From positions 868,001 through 932,000 of the forward strand of contig CAVSDB010000001.1 of the NCBI GenBank assembly GCA_963726755.1: a stretch of 64,000 bases of DNA, in the 5' to 3' direction. A program made the translations under genes and the position numbers. Below are positions 7,684-16,236 of the stretch, one piece after another. Position 1 is the stretch's first letter; each line of letters begins with the position of its first letter. Below the pieces are notes generated by a model. That model had not been told where the DNA came from. It searched no databases and was given only the letters and a program-made list of their open reading frames with translations. The DNA is from DATKIY01 sp963726755. Its GTDB lineage: Bacteria > Actinomycetota > Actinomycetes > JAHEKZ01.

Positions 7684-8376
7684 TCAGCCGCGCATGCCTT
7701 TGGCCTGGCGAGCGCTCTTTGGCATCGGACCCTTGGGGATCGGGATCGTCCCCTGCTGCGCGTTGAGTGCGCGAAGACGCAGGTTGAGTTCGTTGACCTG
7801 GGCGGGGGTCAGACTCTTCGGGAGTTTCATCACGCGACGTGAGAGTCGACGGATCGGGACCTGGCCGTCGCCGTTGCCCGCGACGATGTCGGTGATGGTG
7901 ACGTCAGGGGCGACGCGCGCGATCTTGCGTCGTTCTTGGGTGAGCAGGTTGCCGACTCGGTTGGGTGCACCTTCGCCGACCAGAATCACCCCGGGGCGTC
8001 CGACGACTCGGTGAACCAGGTCTGAATTCTTGTTGGCCGCTACGGCGGGCGTAACCGTCCAGCCCCGGCGAAGCGTGTTGAGGGACGCGGCTGCGGCGCC
8101 TGGTTGCCCTTCGATCTGCGCATAGGCGGCACGCTCGGCGCGGCGTCCGAAGATCACGGTGGTCAACGTCAGACCGGCCAGGAAGCCGAGGAGGCCGTAC
8201 ACGATTGGCGAACTGAGGGCGAAGCCGATGCCCAGGATGATCAGGAAGGGCCCGAGGAAGGACAGGAGCAGCCAGAGCCAGATGAGCGGATCGGCTTTGG
8301 CGGTCATCTGGTACGCCTGCATGATCTGCTTGATGCGACCAGGTTTGGCGTCCGGGTCCTTCTGCTTACGTGCCAT
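7684..8376 (-). CDS. DUF4191 integral membrane protein
   Basis: The 230-residue protein has a basic N-terminus (MARKQKDPDAKPGRIKQIMQ), two adjacent hydrophobic segments (near residues 32-52 and 55-75) and a soluble C-terminal half. That half contains the family's RRGWTVTPAVAANKN, a VHRVVGRPGVILVGEG strand and a basic tail (PKGPMPKSARQAKGMRG). DUF4191 is conserved next to lipA across Actinomycetota, and its function is not established. The gene follows lipA on the same strand. Confidence 0.85.
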   Translation of the reverse strand: MARKQKDPDAKPGRIKQIMQAYQMTAKADPLIWLWLLLSFLGPFLIILGIGFALSSPIVYGLLGFLAGLTLTTVIFGRRAERAAYAQIEGQPGAAAASLNTLRRGWTVTPAVAANKNSDLVHRVVGRPGVILVGEGAPNRVGNLLTQERRKIARVAPDVTITDIVAGNGDGQVPIRRLSRRVMKLPKSLTPAQVNELNLRLRALNAQQGTIPIPKGPMPKSARQAKGMRG

Positions 8377-8415
8377 GGGGGTAAGCGTACGGATGCGGGC
8401 TGCGCGGGTGAGGGG

Positions 8416-9345
8416 TCAGGTCCGCTGGCGGGCGTCGATCGCCTGTTGGTAGAGGCGTCCGGCACGGTACGACGAGCGGACGAGGGGGCCGCTCATGACC
8501 GCGACGATGCCGCGATCGAGAGCCTCTTGTCCGATCTCGTCGAACTCCTCGGGGGTAACCCAGCGGTCGATGGGGTGATGCCGCAGGCTCGGGCGCAGGT
8601 ATTGGGTGACGGTGAGCAGTTCGCAGCCAGCGTCGACCAGGTCGCCGATCGCGTCGGTGACTTCGTCGCGGGTCTCGCCCATGCCGAGGATGAGGTTCGA
8701 TTTGGTGACCAGGCCGGCGTCACGGGCCGCCGTGATGACGTCGAGGGACCGTTCGTAGCGGAACGCCGGCCGGATGCGCCGGAAGATGCGGGGGACCGTC
8801 TCGACGTTGTGTGCGAGAACTTCGGGAGCGGCGTCGAAGACTTCGGCCAGGAGTCGGTCGTTCGCGGAGAAGTCCGGGATCAGCAACTCGACACCGGTGT
8901 CGGGGTTGAGGGCGTGGATCTGGCGGACGGTTTCGGCGTACAGCCACGCGCCCTCGTCCGGCAGGTCGTCGCGCGCGACGCCGGTGACCGTGGCGTACCG
9001 CAGCCCCATCGTGCGAACGCTTTCGGCGACCTTGCGCGGCTCGTCGCGGTCGAGGGGCTCGGGTTTGCCGGTGTCGATTTGGCAGAAGTCGCAGCGACGG
9101 GTGCACTGGTCGCCGCCGATGAGGAACGTGGCCTCGCGGTCCTCCCAGCACTCGTAGATGTTGGGGCAGCCGGCTTCTTGGCAGACGGTGTGAAGGCCTT
9201 CGTCCTGTACGAGCTTCTTGATTTCGCGGAACTGCGGTCCGGTCCGGAGCTTGGTCTTGATCCAGGCGGGCTTACGTTCGATCGGCGTCTGCGCATTGCG
9301 TACCTCAAGCCGCAGCAACTTACGTCCCTCTGGCGTCACCGTCAT
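8416..9345 (-). CDS. lipA: lipoyl synthase
   Basis: This radical-SAM enzyme inserts two sulfurs into protein-bound octanoate to make lipoyl groups. The 309-residue product starts at MTVTPEGRKLLRLEVRNA (ATG 9343-9345). It has the auxiliary-cluster motif CQEAGCPNIYECW, the SAM-cluster motif CTRRCDFCQ and the C-terminal RSSYRAG serine motif. The ATG overlaps the lipB stop as ATGA, so LipB and LipA are translationally coupled. An open frame joins lipA to the first half of lipB, but this is an artefact of the lipB frame change. The targets SucB and probably GcvH are consistent with nearby genes. Confidence 0.95.
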   Translation of the reverse strand: MTVTPEGRKLLRLEVRNAQTPIERKPAWIKTKLRTGPQFREIKKLVQDEGLHTVCQEAGCPNIYECWEDREATFLIGGDQCTRRCDFCQIDTGKPEPLDRDEPRKVAESVRTMGLRYATVTGVARDDLPDEGAWLYAETVRQIHALNPDTGVELLIPDFSANDRLLAEVFDAAPEVLAHNVETVPRIFRRIRPAFRYERSLDVITAARDAGLVTKSNLILGMGETRDEVTDAIGDLVDAGCELLTVTQYLRPSLRHHPIDRWVTPEEFDEIGQEALDRGIVAVMSGPLVRSSYRAGRLYQQAIDARQRT

Positions 9346-10056
9346 GACGTCGTCCCGATGGGTACTTGTCCACAGGATGAATGCGGAGTTTGTTGCGCCA
9401 GTGCGGGAGAACGCGTCGTTCTTAGGAAAAGGGTGGGGAGGTGAGCGGGGAGGGCGGTGAGGAGGTCGGCAACGGTTACCGGCTCGGCTAGCTCCGCTGT
9501 CAGGCTGGTTACTCCGGCGTCGGTTATGCCGCAGGGGACGATCGCGTCGAACGCCCGCAAGGTCGCAGTCGGCGTTGATGGCGAAGCCGTGCATGGTCAC
9601 GCCGCGCGCAACCCGGACGCCGATCGCCGCGACTTTACGGTCCGGTCCGCGCTCGTCCGCTGGGACCCAGACACCGCTGCGTCCCTCAACTCGTGTTGTG
9701 GCAAGTCCGAAGTCGGCGCAGAGGTCGATCAGCATCTGCTCGACGCGACGTACGTACGCGACGACATCGATCGGGTCAGGCAGACCTAAGAGCGGGTAGC
9801 CGACGAGCTGACCCGGGCCGTGCCATGTGATTTTGCCTCCACGGTCAACGTCGACAACCGGCGTGCCGTCGGTCGGTCGCTCCCAGGTGTTGGTGCGCTT
9901 TCCCGCGGTGTAGACGCTGGTGTGTTCCAGCAGCAGAAGCGTGTCGGGACGTGTCCCGGCGACGACTTCGTCGTGTATCCGGCGCTGGATGTCCCAGCCG
10001 TCTTGGTACGCGACAGCGCGGTCACCAAACCCGAGGTGCACGACGTCGACCGGCAT
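9342..10056 (-). CDS. lipB: octanoyl-ACP:protein octanoyltransferase (one frame change)
   Basis: It transfers octanoate from ACP to lipoyl domains. The N-terminal two thirds (MPVDVVHLGFGDRAVAYQDG ... RKVAAIGVRVARGVTMHGFA) carry the catalytic-Lys region. After INADCDL the frame must change near 9562-9566, where a GGG run has apparently gained one G. The rest then reads AFDAIVPCGITDAGVTSL with the catalytic Cys (VPCGI) and runs to TGA at 9342-9344. The repaired length of about 237 residues is normal for the family. Conservation on both sides of the break argues for a sequencing indel in an essential gene. Confidence 0.88.
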
Positions 10057-10122
10057 GCCTCTAAGAGTACGTGGGCGATGCAGGGTCTCCCACTCGGCGC
10101 GACGCCAACATCACCACCATCG

Positions 10123-10170
10123 AGTTGCTAGGCAAATCGGGCGCTATGGCGCCCGCCCCGCCTAGCAACT
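10123..10170. repeat. 48-bp palindromic repeat, copy 1
   Basis: A nested palindrome: outer arms AGTTGCTAGG and CCTAGCAACT, inner arms CGGGCGC and GCGCCCG. It matches 52864-52911 at 45 of 48 positions. It abuts the stop of the peptidase gene and could also act as a terminator there. Confidence 0.8.
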
Positions 10171-10896
10171 TCAGTCGGCGAGGCGGCCGATCGGGAGTTC
10201 GGTCTCGACGACGGTGTCCCAGGTCTTTTCGACGCGGTACGCGGCTGACTCGGTGTCGGGTCGATCAGCCAACACCTCGACGGGCTCGATCCCCTCGTAG
10301 AGGATCCCGACGCCGTCGTCGGTCGCATACGAAAGTGGCAGCGTGTCGTCACCGACCAGTTTGTGCAGTAGCGGACGGCGCTGACCTTCGTTGTCGTAGT
10401 GCACGCCGTTGCCGTAGGGGAGGAACCCGAGTCCGTTGGTGACCGGCTCGAGCGTCGGTCCGAACGAGTCGGTCGTGCCGCCCAGGTGCCAGCAGATGGA
10501 CCCCGCGCTGACTCCACCAAGCACGATGCCGGACTGCCAGGCCTCGGCCAGGACCTCGTCGATGCCGTGGACCCGCCACACTGCCAGCAGGTTCGCCACC
10601 GAACCGCCACCGACCCAGATCGCGTCACTGTTCATCAGCAGGTTGCGTGGGTCAGTGTTCGGCATGCTGAACAGTTCGAGGTGATTAACCTCAACGCTCC
10701 ACCCTCGAAACGCCGAGTACGAGCGGGTGAGATACGCGCGGTCGTCGCCACTGGCGGTCATCATGAAGGTCAGTCGGGGCCGGTCCTTGCCGGTCAGCCG
10801 CAGCACCTCTCGCATGATTCCGCCAGGCTCCATCACGGCCCAACGGTCGGTGGCGATGAAGCCGCCGCTGGTGGCCACAATTCGTGGAGTCGTCAT
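10171..10896 (-). CDS. peptidase E / cyanophycinase-like (S51) hydrolase
   Basis: From the ATG at 10894-10896 (MTTPRIVATSGGF) the protein has about 241 residues, typical for S51 peptidases. The nucleophile elbow GGVSAGSICW is intact, as are the IWVGGGSVANLL strand-turn and the TNGLGFLPYGNGVHYDNEG region. S51 enzymes are Ser-dependent aspartyl dipeptidases or act on cyanophycin-like substrates; which applies is not clear. A longer frame from 10929 adds MRSIHRASLTR, but the internal start fits the family better. The gene is followed directly by the 48-bp palindrome. Confidence 0.8.
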   Translation of the reverse strand: MTTPRIVATSGGFIATDRWAVMEPGGIMREVLRLTGKDRPRLTFMMTASGDDRAYLTRSYSAFRGWSVEVNHLELFSMPNTDPRNLLMNSDAIWVGGGSVANLLAVWRVHGIDEVLAEAWQSGIVLGGVSAGSICWHLGGTTDSFGPTLEPVTNGLGFLPYGNGVHYDNEGQRRPLLHKLVGDDTLPLSYATDDGVGILYEGIEPVEVLADRPDTESAAYRVEKTWDTVVETELPIGRLAD

Positions 10897-10959
10897 TCTG
10901 GTAAGGCTAGCCCTGTGGATTGACCGCACTCAGCGCACGGCTGACCGCACCCTGTCCTA

Positions 10960-11382
10960 GTGACTCAAACATGGCTCGACGACGTGCGGCTGGGCCGACT
11001 CGAGGACGGCCAGGCGGTAACGCTGTTGGTTGGGGTGGGACTTGAGCTGCTCGATTGGCACGCTGCAGGACGTTGCCTCGGATCCATTCATCCGGCGCAT
11101 GTTGATGTCGATCCGCGAGGACGTCCTCGGCTGCGTACCTGGCGTCGACCCCAGCACCCAGCAGCGACCGCGGACGCTACGACCGACGACGTGTTTTCGC
11201 TTCTACGTTTCGGCTCTGCAATTGCGATTCCGACTGGAGCGGTGTCGAGTGCGTGTCGCAACCGCGTCCAACAACTCATGGCTGGCGCCGTACAAGCGGA
11301 TTTGGCTACGACTCTGACGTGGCTGCTCGACCTCGCTGGGCCAACGCCGCTGCCAGCGCGTCTTCGATCGTCGGATCGGTAA
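10960..11382 (+). CDS. hypothetical protein with kinase-loop-like segment
   Basis: The 140-residue frame starts at GTG 10960. The segment AAGRCLGSIHPAHVDVDPRG, followed by RPRL, resembles the catalytic-loop region of degenerate Ser/Thr-kinase-like proteins (H-x-D-x4-N/V then LVD-x-D-G-x-x-RL), but the Lys/Asp catalytic residues are absent. The middle (DDVFSLLRFGSAI) and C-terminus (MAGAVQADLATTLTWLLDLA) look helical. The last 77 bases overlap the convergent oxidoreductase gene, unusual enough that a missed frame change near the 3' end is possible. Function unknown. Confidence 0.45.
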   Translation: MTQTWLDDVRLGRLEDGQAVTLLVGVGLELLDWHAAGRCLGSIHPAHVDVDPRGRPRLRTWRRPQHPAATADATTDDVFSLLRFGSAIAIPTGAVSSACRNRVQQLMAGAVQADLATTLTWLLDLAGPTPLPARLRSSDR

Positions 11383-12226
11383 AACTAAAACCCGCTTCGA
11401 TCAGTCGTGCTGGGACTGCGCGAATACTGCCGAGAACTTCGGTCGACATCTCGCCGAGCACGGTCTTGAGAACGAACGACGGAACCTTGGCGAACGTTGG
11501 CCGATGCATCAACTGACCCATGGCTTTGGTTACCTGGGCATTGGTCGCAGGTTCAGGAGCCGTCACGTTGTACGGCCCGCTCAGCGTTTCGTCATCGAGC
11601 ATCCGCCGCAGCACGCGTATGTCGTCGCGCAACGACACGAAACTCCAGTACTGGTCACCTTTGCCGAGACTGCCCCCGATGCCAGCCTGGAATAGCGGCC
11701 ACATCCGTCCCCACGCACCACCTGAGGCAGCAACGATCAGCCCGGTGCGCGGATGGACCACCCGGATGCCGGCGTCGACAGCCGGGCTTGCTGCGTTCTC
11801 CCAGTCGCGCACGACGTTCGCGAGAAATCCGTCACCTCCAGGCGCGGATTCGTCAACGACCTGACCTTCGGTGTCTCCGTAGTAGCCGATCGCTGACCCG
11901 CTCACCAACACCTTCGGTCGGGGGTCCAGTCCGGCGATCGCGCGACTGAGCGTTCGCGTGCCGAGGACCCGGCTGTCGCGAATCGTGCGCTTGTACGCCG
12001 CGCTCCAGCGCTTGTCCCCTACACCGGCCCCGGCAAAGTGTGCGACGGCGTCGACGCCGACGAGTGCATCGACGTCGACCGAGCCACCGATCGGATCCCA
12101 CTCGGCCTCGTCATCAGACTCAGTCGGTCGACGAACGAGTCGGACGACGTCGTGGCCGTCGTCGGTAAGCGACTGGACCAAGGCGGTGCCAATCAGTCCT
12201 GTCGAGCCGGTAACGGCGACCTTCAT
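11306..12226 (-). CDS. TIGR01777-type NAD-dependent epimerase/oxidoreductase
   Basis: The 306-residue protein begins with the Rossmann motif TGSTGLIGTALVQSL and contains the extended-SDR VAHFAGAGVGDKRWSAAYK stretch, SGSAIGYYGDTEGQVVDE with the active-site Tyr, and the family C-terminal domain starting near PSFVLKTVLGEMSTEVL. TIGR01777 proteins are broadly conserved putative NAD(P)-dependent sugar or cofactor epimerases; substrate unknown. It follows sucB on the same strand with an 18-base gap, so it is probably read from the sucB transcript. Confidence 0.85.
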   Translation of the reverse strand: MKVAVTGSTGLIGTALVQSLTDDGHDVVRLVRRPTESDDEAEWDPIGGSVDVDALVGVDAVAHFAGAGVGDKRWSAAYKRTIRDSRVLGTRTLSRAIAGLDPRPKVLVSGSAIGYYGDTEGQVVDESAPGGDGFLANVVRDWENAASPAVDAGIRVVHPRTGLIVAASGGAWGRMWPLFQAGIGGSLGKGDQYWSFVSLRDDIRVLRRMLDDETLSGPYNVTAPEPATNAQVTKAMGQLMHRPTFAKVPSFVLKTVLGEMSTEVLGSIRAVPARLIEAGFSFTDPTIEDALAAALAQRGRAATSES

Positions 12227-12244
12227 TCGAGCATCACTGAGCGA

Positions 12245-14026
12245 CTACAGCCCGAGATCCGCTTCGAACGACCCTTCTTCGAGTCGCTCCTTGAGCGTCG
12301 CCAAGAAACGAGCCGCGTCGGCACCGTCAACGAGTCGATGGTCGTACGTTAAGGCGAGGTAGACCATGGAACGGATAGCAATGGAGTCTGCCCCGGTGCT
12401 GTCTTGAACGACGACGGGACGTTTGACGACCGCTCCGGTTCCGAGCACCGCAACCTGCGGCTGGTTGATGATGGGAGTGTCGAACAACGCGCCTCGGCTA
12501 CCGGTGTTTGTCAGGGTGAACGTCCCGCCAGACAACTCATCGGGCGTGATGGAACTGCCACGGGTTCGCTCCGCGACGTCGGCGATCCGCTTGGCTAATC
12601 CGGCGATATTGAGGTCGCCAGCGTTGTGGATGACCGGAACCAGCAACCCGCGATCGGTGTCCACCGCGACCCCGAGGTTCTCCACGTCGTGGTACGTCAC
12701 CGTGCCAGCCGCGGTGTCGATGTTGGCATTGACGGACGGGTGAACCTTGAGTGCCTCGACACTTGCTTTGGCGAAGAACGGCAAGAAACTGAGCTTCACG
12801 CCCTCGCGCGCTTCGAACTCTGCCTTAGCACGTTGGCGCAGCATCGCAATCTTGGTCACGTCAACCTCGATGACCGTGGTCAGTTGCGCTGACACCTGCA
12901 GCGACTCGACCATGCGCTCAGCAATGACTTTGCGAAGTCGCGTCATCTTTTCGGTGCGGCCACGCAGTGGCGACGGTGCGACCGAAGCCGTGGCTACCGA
13001 CGGCTTGGCCGTCGCCGACTCACCGGAGCTTGCTGCCTGCCTGGCTACCGTCTTGGCGGCTTCGAGCACATCCTGCTTACGAATCCGGCCGCCGACGCCG
13101 GTGCCAGTGACTGCGGCTAAGTCGACCGAGTATTCCGCGGCCAACTTGCGCACTAGCGGAGTGACGTAACCGACGTCCTGGCCGTTGGCTGCAGCCGCTT
13201 CGTGGCTTGGGGCACCAGCCGGTTCGGCCGTCGCTGTCGTGACAGCGGCCGGGGCAGTGACCGTCTCGGTAGGTGCCGGTGGTGCTGGAGGAGGCGTCGG
13301 GGCAGCGGGTGGAGCGGGTGGAGGGGGAGTCGGTGCCGCCGGTGCGCTGGGTGCAGCGGGCGCCGACGCACCGGCGCTGCTCGCAATGACTCCGAGTTCG
13401 CCGCCAACATCGACAGTTGCGTCCTCGCCGACGGTGATGGCAGTCAGCACTCCCGCGACCGGCGAGGGGATCTCGGTGTCGACCTTGTCAGTCGATACTT
13501 CGACCAACGCCTCGTCGACGGCCACCGAGTCGCCGACCTGCTTCAGCCATCGAGTGACGGTTCCTTCGGTGACGCTTTCACCAAGTGCGGGTAGCACAAC
13601 CGAGGTGCCGTTGGACGAAGTGCTGGCGGCCGATGCGGCCACTGGAGCAGGAGCCTCGGCGGGTGCGTCTGCAGTTTCGGCTATCGCCGGTTCAGGCTCA
13701 GGATCAGCTGCAGGTGGTGAAGCAACCTCTGCGACGGGGGCTGCTTCGGCGGACGGTTCGGGTGAACCGAGATTCAGTGGCGCCTCGTTGACCGAACCGA
13801 TAACGGCGAGCTCAGCGCCAACCGCGACGGTCTCGTCCTCGTGAGCGAGGATGCGCAGCAGCACTCCGGCCGCAGGCGAGGGAATCTCAGTGTCGACCTT
13901 GTCGGTCGAGACCTCGAGGAGCGGCTCGTCCATGGCGATCTCGTCGCCCTCTGCTTTGAGCCACCTGGTGACGGTGCCCTCGGCCACGCTCTCGCCGAGC
14001 TGCGGCATCTTCACGGACACTGACAT
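12245..14026 (-). CDS. sucB: 2-oxoacid dehydrogenase E2 (dihydrolipoyl succinyl/acyltransferase)
   Basis: This is the 593-residue E2 core of a 2-oxoacid dehydrogenase complex. Two N-terminal lipoyl domains each carry the lipoylated Lys in VSTDKVDTEIPSP (near residues 43 and 165). They are separated by Ala/Pro/Glu-rich linkers, then a peripheral-subunit-binding domain (VTPLVRKLAAEYSVDLAAVT, GGRIRKQDVL). The C-terminal acyltransferase domain has the catalytic DHRLVDG His near residue 563. In Actinomycetota this protein usually serves the pyruvate complex and is named SucB/DlaT, so succinyl versus acetyl specificity is not settled here. lpd lies just upstream on the same strand, and lipA/lipB are about 3-4 kb away. 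Confidence 0.92.
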   Translation of the reverse strand: MSVSVKMPQLGESVAEGTVTRWLKAEGDEIAMDEPLLEVSTDKVDTEIPSPAAGVLLRILAHEDETVAVGAELAVIGSVNEAPLNLGSPEPSAEAAPVAEVASPPAADPEPEPAIAETADAPAEAPAPVAASAASTSSNGTSVVLPALGESVTEGTVTRWLKQVGDSVAVDEALVEVSTDKVDTEIPSPVAGVLTAITVGEDATVDVGGELGVIASSAGASAPAAPSAPAAPTPPPPAPPAAPTPPPAPPAPTETVTAPAAVTTATAEPAGAPSHEAAAANGQDVGYVTPLVRKLAAEYSVDLAAVTGTGVGGRIRKQDVLEAAKTVARQAASSGESATAKPSVATASVAPSPLRGRTEKMTRLRKVIAERMVESLQVSAQLTTVIEVDVTKIAMLRQRAKAEFEAREGVKLSFLPFFAKASVEALKVHPSVNANIDTAAGTVTYHDVENLGVAVDTDRGLLVPVIHNAGDLNIAGLAKRIADVAERTRGSSITPDELSGGTFTLTNTGSRGALFDTPIINQPQVAVLGTGAVVKRPVVVQDSTGADSIAIRSMVYLALTYDHRLVDGADAARFLATLKERLEEGSFEADLGL

Positions 14027-14079
14027 GGTGCGTTCCCTTCACAAGCTGGTACCGAGCATGGCAGCGTCCGGACGCTTGC

Positions 14080-15459
14080 TCAGCCATGAGCGTGCAGGGG
14101 TTTTCCGGCGAGCGCGAGGTGAGCCTCGCCCATTGCCTCCGACTGCGACGGGTGCGGATGCAGGAGCGACGCGACGTCGTCCGCGTACGCCTCCCAGTTG
14201 TAGATGAGTTGACCTTCAGCGAGCAGTTCGCTCACCCGACTTCCGACCATGTGCACCCCGAGCACTGGACCTTCTTTCAGCGCAACGAGTTTGATCATCC
14301 CGCTGGTCTTCAGGATCTGGCTCTTGCCGTTGCCGGCCAGGTCGTAGGTGATTGTTGTTACAGCGTCGCCATGCTTCTCGCGAGCCGCTGCCTCAGTGAG
14401 TCCGACGGAGGCGACTTCGGGTTCGGAGTAGGTGACCCGGGGCACGCCGTCGTAGTCGATCGGGCGAGGTGACAGGCCACCGATCTGTTCGGCGACCAGA
14501 ATCCCTTCGGCGAAGCCAGCGTGCGCCAACTGCAACGTGGGAATCAGGTCCCCGACCGCATAGACGTTGGGCACTGAGGTTCGGCAGTACTCGTCGACCT
14601 TCACAAAGCCACGGTCCATCGATACTCCCACGTCGTCGTATCCCAGTGCTGATGAGACCGGGCCACGCCCGACGGCGACCAGAAGCAGATCCGCCTCGAT
14701 GGTCTTGCCGTTCTCGAGTTTGACGACGACGCCGGTGGCACTTGAGTCGACCGACTCGAACCTTGCACCAAGCTCGAAGGCGATGCCGCGCTTGCGGAAC
14801 TGCCGCTCGACCTGCTTGGAGAGGGCTTCGTCTTCGTTGGGTACAAGGTGTGGGAGCGCCTCAACGATCGTGACGTCTACGCCGAACGACTGCCACACGC
14901 TTGCGAACTCAACACCGATCACGCCACCGCCCAAGACAACGGCCGAGCGCGGCACGTAGTCCAACGTGAGTGCGTGCTCGCTGGTGATGACGCGGGCGCC
15001 GTCGATGTCGAGCCCTGGTAGTGACCTTGGGGATGACCCGGTTGCCAGAACGACGTTGCGTCCGGTGTAAGCGGTGTCGCCAACGGTCACGGTGTCAGGA
15101 CGCGATAGTCGTCCTTCGCCCTCGACGTACGTGATGCCGCGACTCTTCACCAAGCCGGTCAGTCCTTTGTAAAGCCGCGCAACCACGCCGTCCTTGTAGT
15201 TGTTGACCGCCGCCATATCGATGCCGTCGAAGCTCGCTTTGATGCCGAACTGCTCACTTTCGCGCGTGGCATCGGCAACCTCTGCAGCGTGCAGGAGCGC
15301 CTTGGTCGGGATGCAGCCCTGGTGCAGACACGTCCCGCCGAGCTTGCCCTTCTCGATCAACACCACGTCGAGGCCCAGTTGGGCCGCACGCAAAGCGCAG
15401 GCATACCCACCGCTGCCGCCACCCAAAATGACGACGTCGTGGACGGTGGCTTCAGCCAC
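14080..15459 (-). CDS. lpd: dihydrolipoyl dehydrogenase (E3)
   Basis: This FAD enzyme reoxidises dihydrolipoyl groups of E2 and of the glycine cleavage system. The start is the GTG at 15457-15459 (AEATVHDVVILGGGSGGYAC) with AAGGAG at correct spacing; a longer frame from 15504 has no such site. Hallmarks are the GGGSGG FAD loop, the redox pair GGTCLHQGCIPTK, the second Rossmann VVLGGGVIGVEFA, the VNVYAVGDL-type FAD motif and the C-terminal His-Glu dyad LLHPHPSQSE. The length is 459 residues, normal for the family. The gap to sucB is about 50 bases, consistent with one operon. Confidence 0.95.
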   Translation of the reverse strand: MAEATVHDVVILGGGSGGYACALRAAQLGLDVVLIEKGKLGGTCLHQGCIPTKALLHAAEVADATRESEQFGIKASFDGIDMAAVNNYKDGVVARLYKGLTGLVKSRGITYVEGEGRLSRPDTVTVGDTAYTGRNVVLATGSSPRSLPGLDIDGARVITSEHALTLDYVPRSAVVLGGGVIGVEFASVWQSFGVDVTIVEALPHLVPNEDEALSKQVERQFRKRGIAFELGARFESVDSSATGVVVKLENGKTIEADLLLVAVGRGPVSSALGYDDVGVSMDRGFVKVDEYCRTSVPNVYAVGDLIPTLQLAHAGFAEGILVAEQIGGLSPRPIDYDGVPRVTYSEPEVASVGLTEAAAREKHGDAVTTITYDLAGNGKSQILKTSGMIKLVALKEGPVLGVHMVGSRVSELLAEGQLIYNWEAYADDVASLLHPHPSQSEAMGEAHLALAGKPLHAHG

Positions 15460-15608
15460 GGGCAGCTCCTTGTGTCGCTTTACGGTAGCAGATCGCAGGC
15501 CCATCCTCTCACCTGTCCCGGCAGGTGCTCCACCGTGTCGCCGTCTCGTTCTGGCCTGTCGAGCGGGTTACCGTAGGGCGTCCAGTTCTGTCAGCGCCGG
15601 GAGAGACC

Positions 15609-15917
15609 GTGAAGTGGCTGCGCCGTCGATCCTCATCGGCCAAAGGTAGTAAGAAGTCAAACTCCGCCGATCGTAAGTACCTTGAGGAGTTCGTGGGCTC
15701 TCGCCGAGGAGTCGAGGCCTACGTCGAACCTCAGACGGCGATGTCGTCGACGACGGTCGTCCTGGTCGCATACGACGGTGAGTGGACCCGACGTGCGGTC
15801 CCCAGCGCGGCAACGGCGTTCTCGTGGGCCAACAAACTCGGGATCCCCTGCTACGACGTGAACTTGGTGGGCTACCCGAAGCGAATGCGGGACTGGAAGC
15901 CAGGCGGTACGAGCTAG
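15609..15917 (+). CDS. conserved actinobacterial small basic protein
   Basis: From GTG 15609, preceded by GGGAGAG, the product has 102 residues. It begins KWLRRRSSSAKGSKKSNSAD and contains the conserved run LEEFVGSRRGVEAYVEPQ and VVLVAYDGEWTRRAV, ending VGYPKRMRDWKPG. This family is found beside lpd/pepA in many Actinomycetota and is often mislabelled oxidoreductase. No catalytic motif supports that name, and the function is unknown. A longer frame from 15525 is not favoured because the extension is not conserved-looking. A hairpin terminator follows. Confidence 0.7.
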   Translation: MKWLRRRSSSAKGSKKSNSADRKYLEEFVGSRRGVEAYVEPQTAMSSTTVVLVAYDGEWTRRAVPSAATAFSWANKLGIPCYDVNLVGYPKRMRDWKPGGTS

Positions 15918-15951
15918 GCAACCCGGTCATCGAAGCTCCCCAGACAGACGA

Positions 15952-15978
15952 AGAGGCCGCGCACTCTGCGCGGCCTCT
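15952..15978. terminator. GC-rich 11-bp-stem hairpin
   Basis: Perfect 11-base arms (AGAGGCCGCGC and its reverse complement) surround a five-base loop, about 35 bases after the stop of the small basic protein. There is no long T tract, as is usual for high-GC terminators. Confidence 0.7.
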
Positions 15979-15991
15979 TGGTCTGCGACGC

Positions 15992-16004
15992 GGGGGGGGG
16001 GGGG
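15992..16004 (+). repeat. homopolymer of 13 G
   Basis: A run of 13 consecutive G in an intergenic region, the longest homopolymer noticed in the window. It marks a site prone to length errors or slippage, and the true length is uncertain. Confidence 0.9.
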
Positions 16005-16236
16005 CGTCACAGGTCGGTGTGGGTTCACCGACGCCGGCGTGAGGATGGGGTGGGGTGGTCGATCACGCCGGGGGTATAGGGGGGCGGGCTACAAGGGTGG
16101 TGCCCCTTTCTGTCATCGCTTCACGCGGATGCGATCCGGTCCTAGAGCCAGTGCCCGACCGAGGGGGGTGTCGAGCGCTTCTCCTAAAAGGTAGCCCCTA
16201 CCTAGTCCCTATGGGAAGCAAAGTCACCGAAATGGA
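16005..16236. other. G-rich intergenic stretch with an inverted repeat near the pepA stop
   Basis: No gene is seen. Several G runs (GGGG, GGGG, GGGGG, GGGGGG, GGG between about 16045 and 16088) could form a G-quadruplex. An inverted repeat CTAGTCCCTA (16202-16211) and TAGGGACTAG (16245-16254) straddles the pepA stop and may serve as its terminator. No operator was recognised. Confidence 0.45.

Noticed and set aside
8104..9444. 446-residue plus-strand open frame opposite lipA and DUF4191
   Set aside because: Antisense shadow; lipA and DUF4191 are clear on the minus strand.
8416..10056. Apparent LipB-LipA fusion protein
   Set aside because: The join depends on a one-base change inside lipB; with it repaired, lipB ends at 9342 and lipA starts at 9345 in the normal ATGA overlap.
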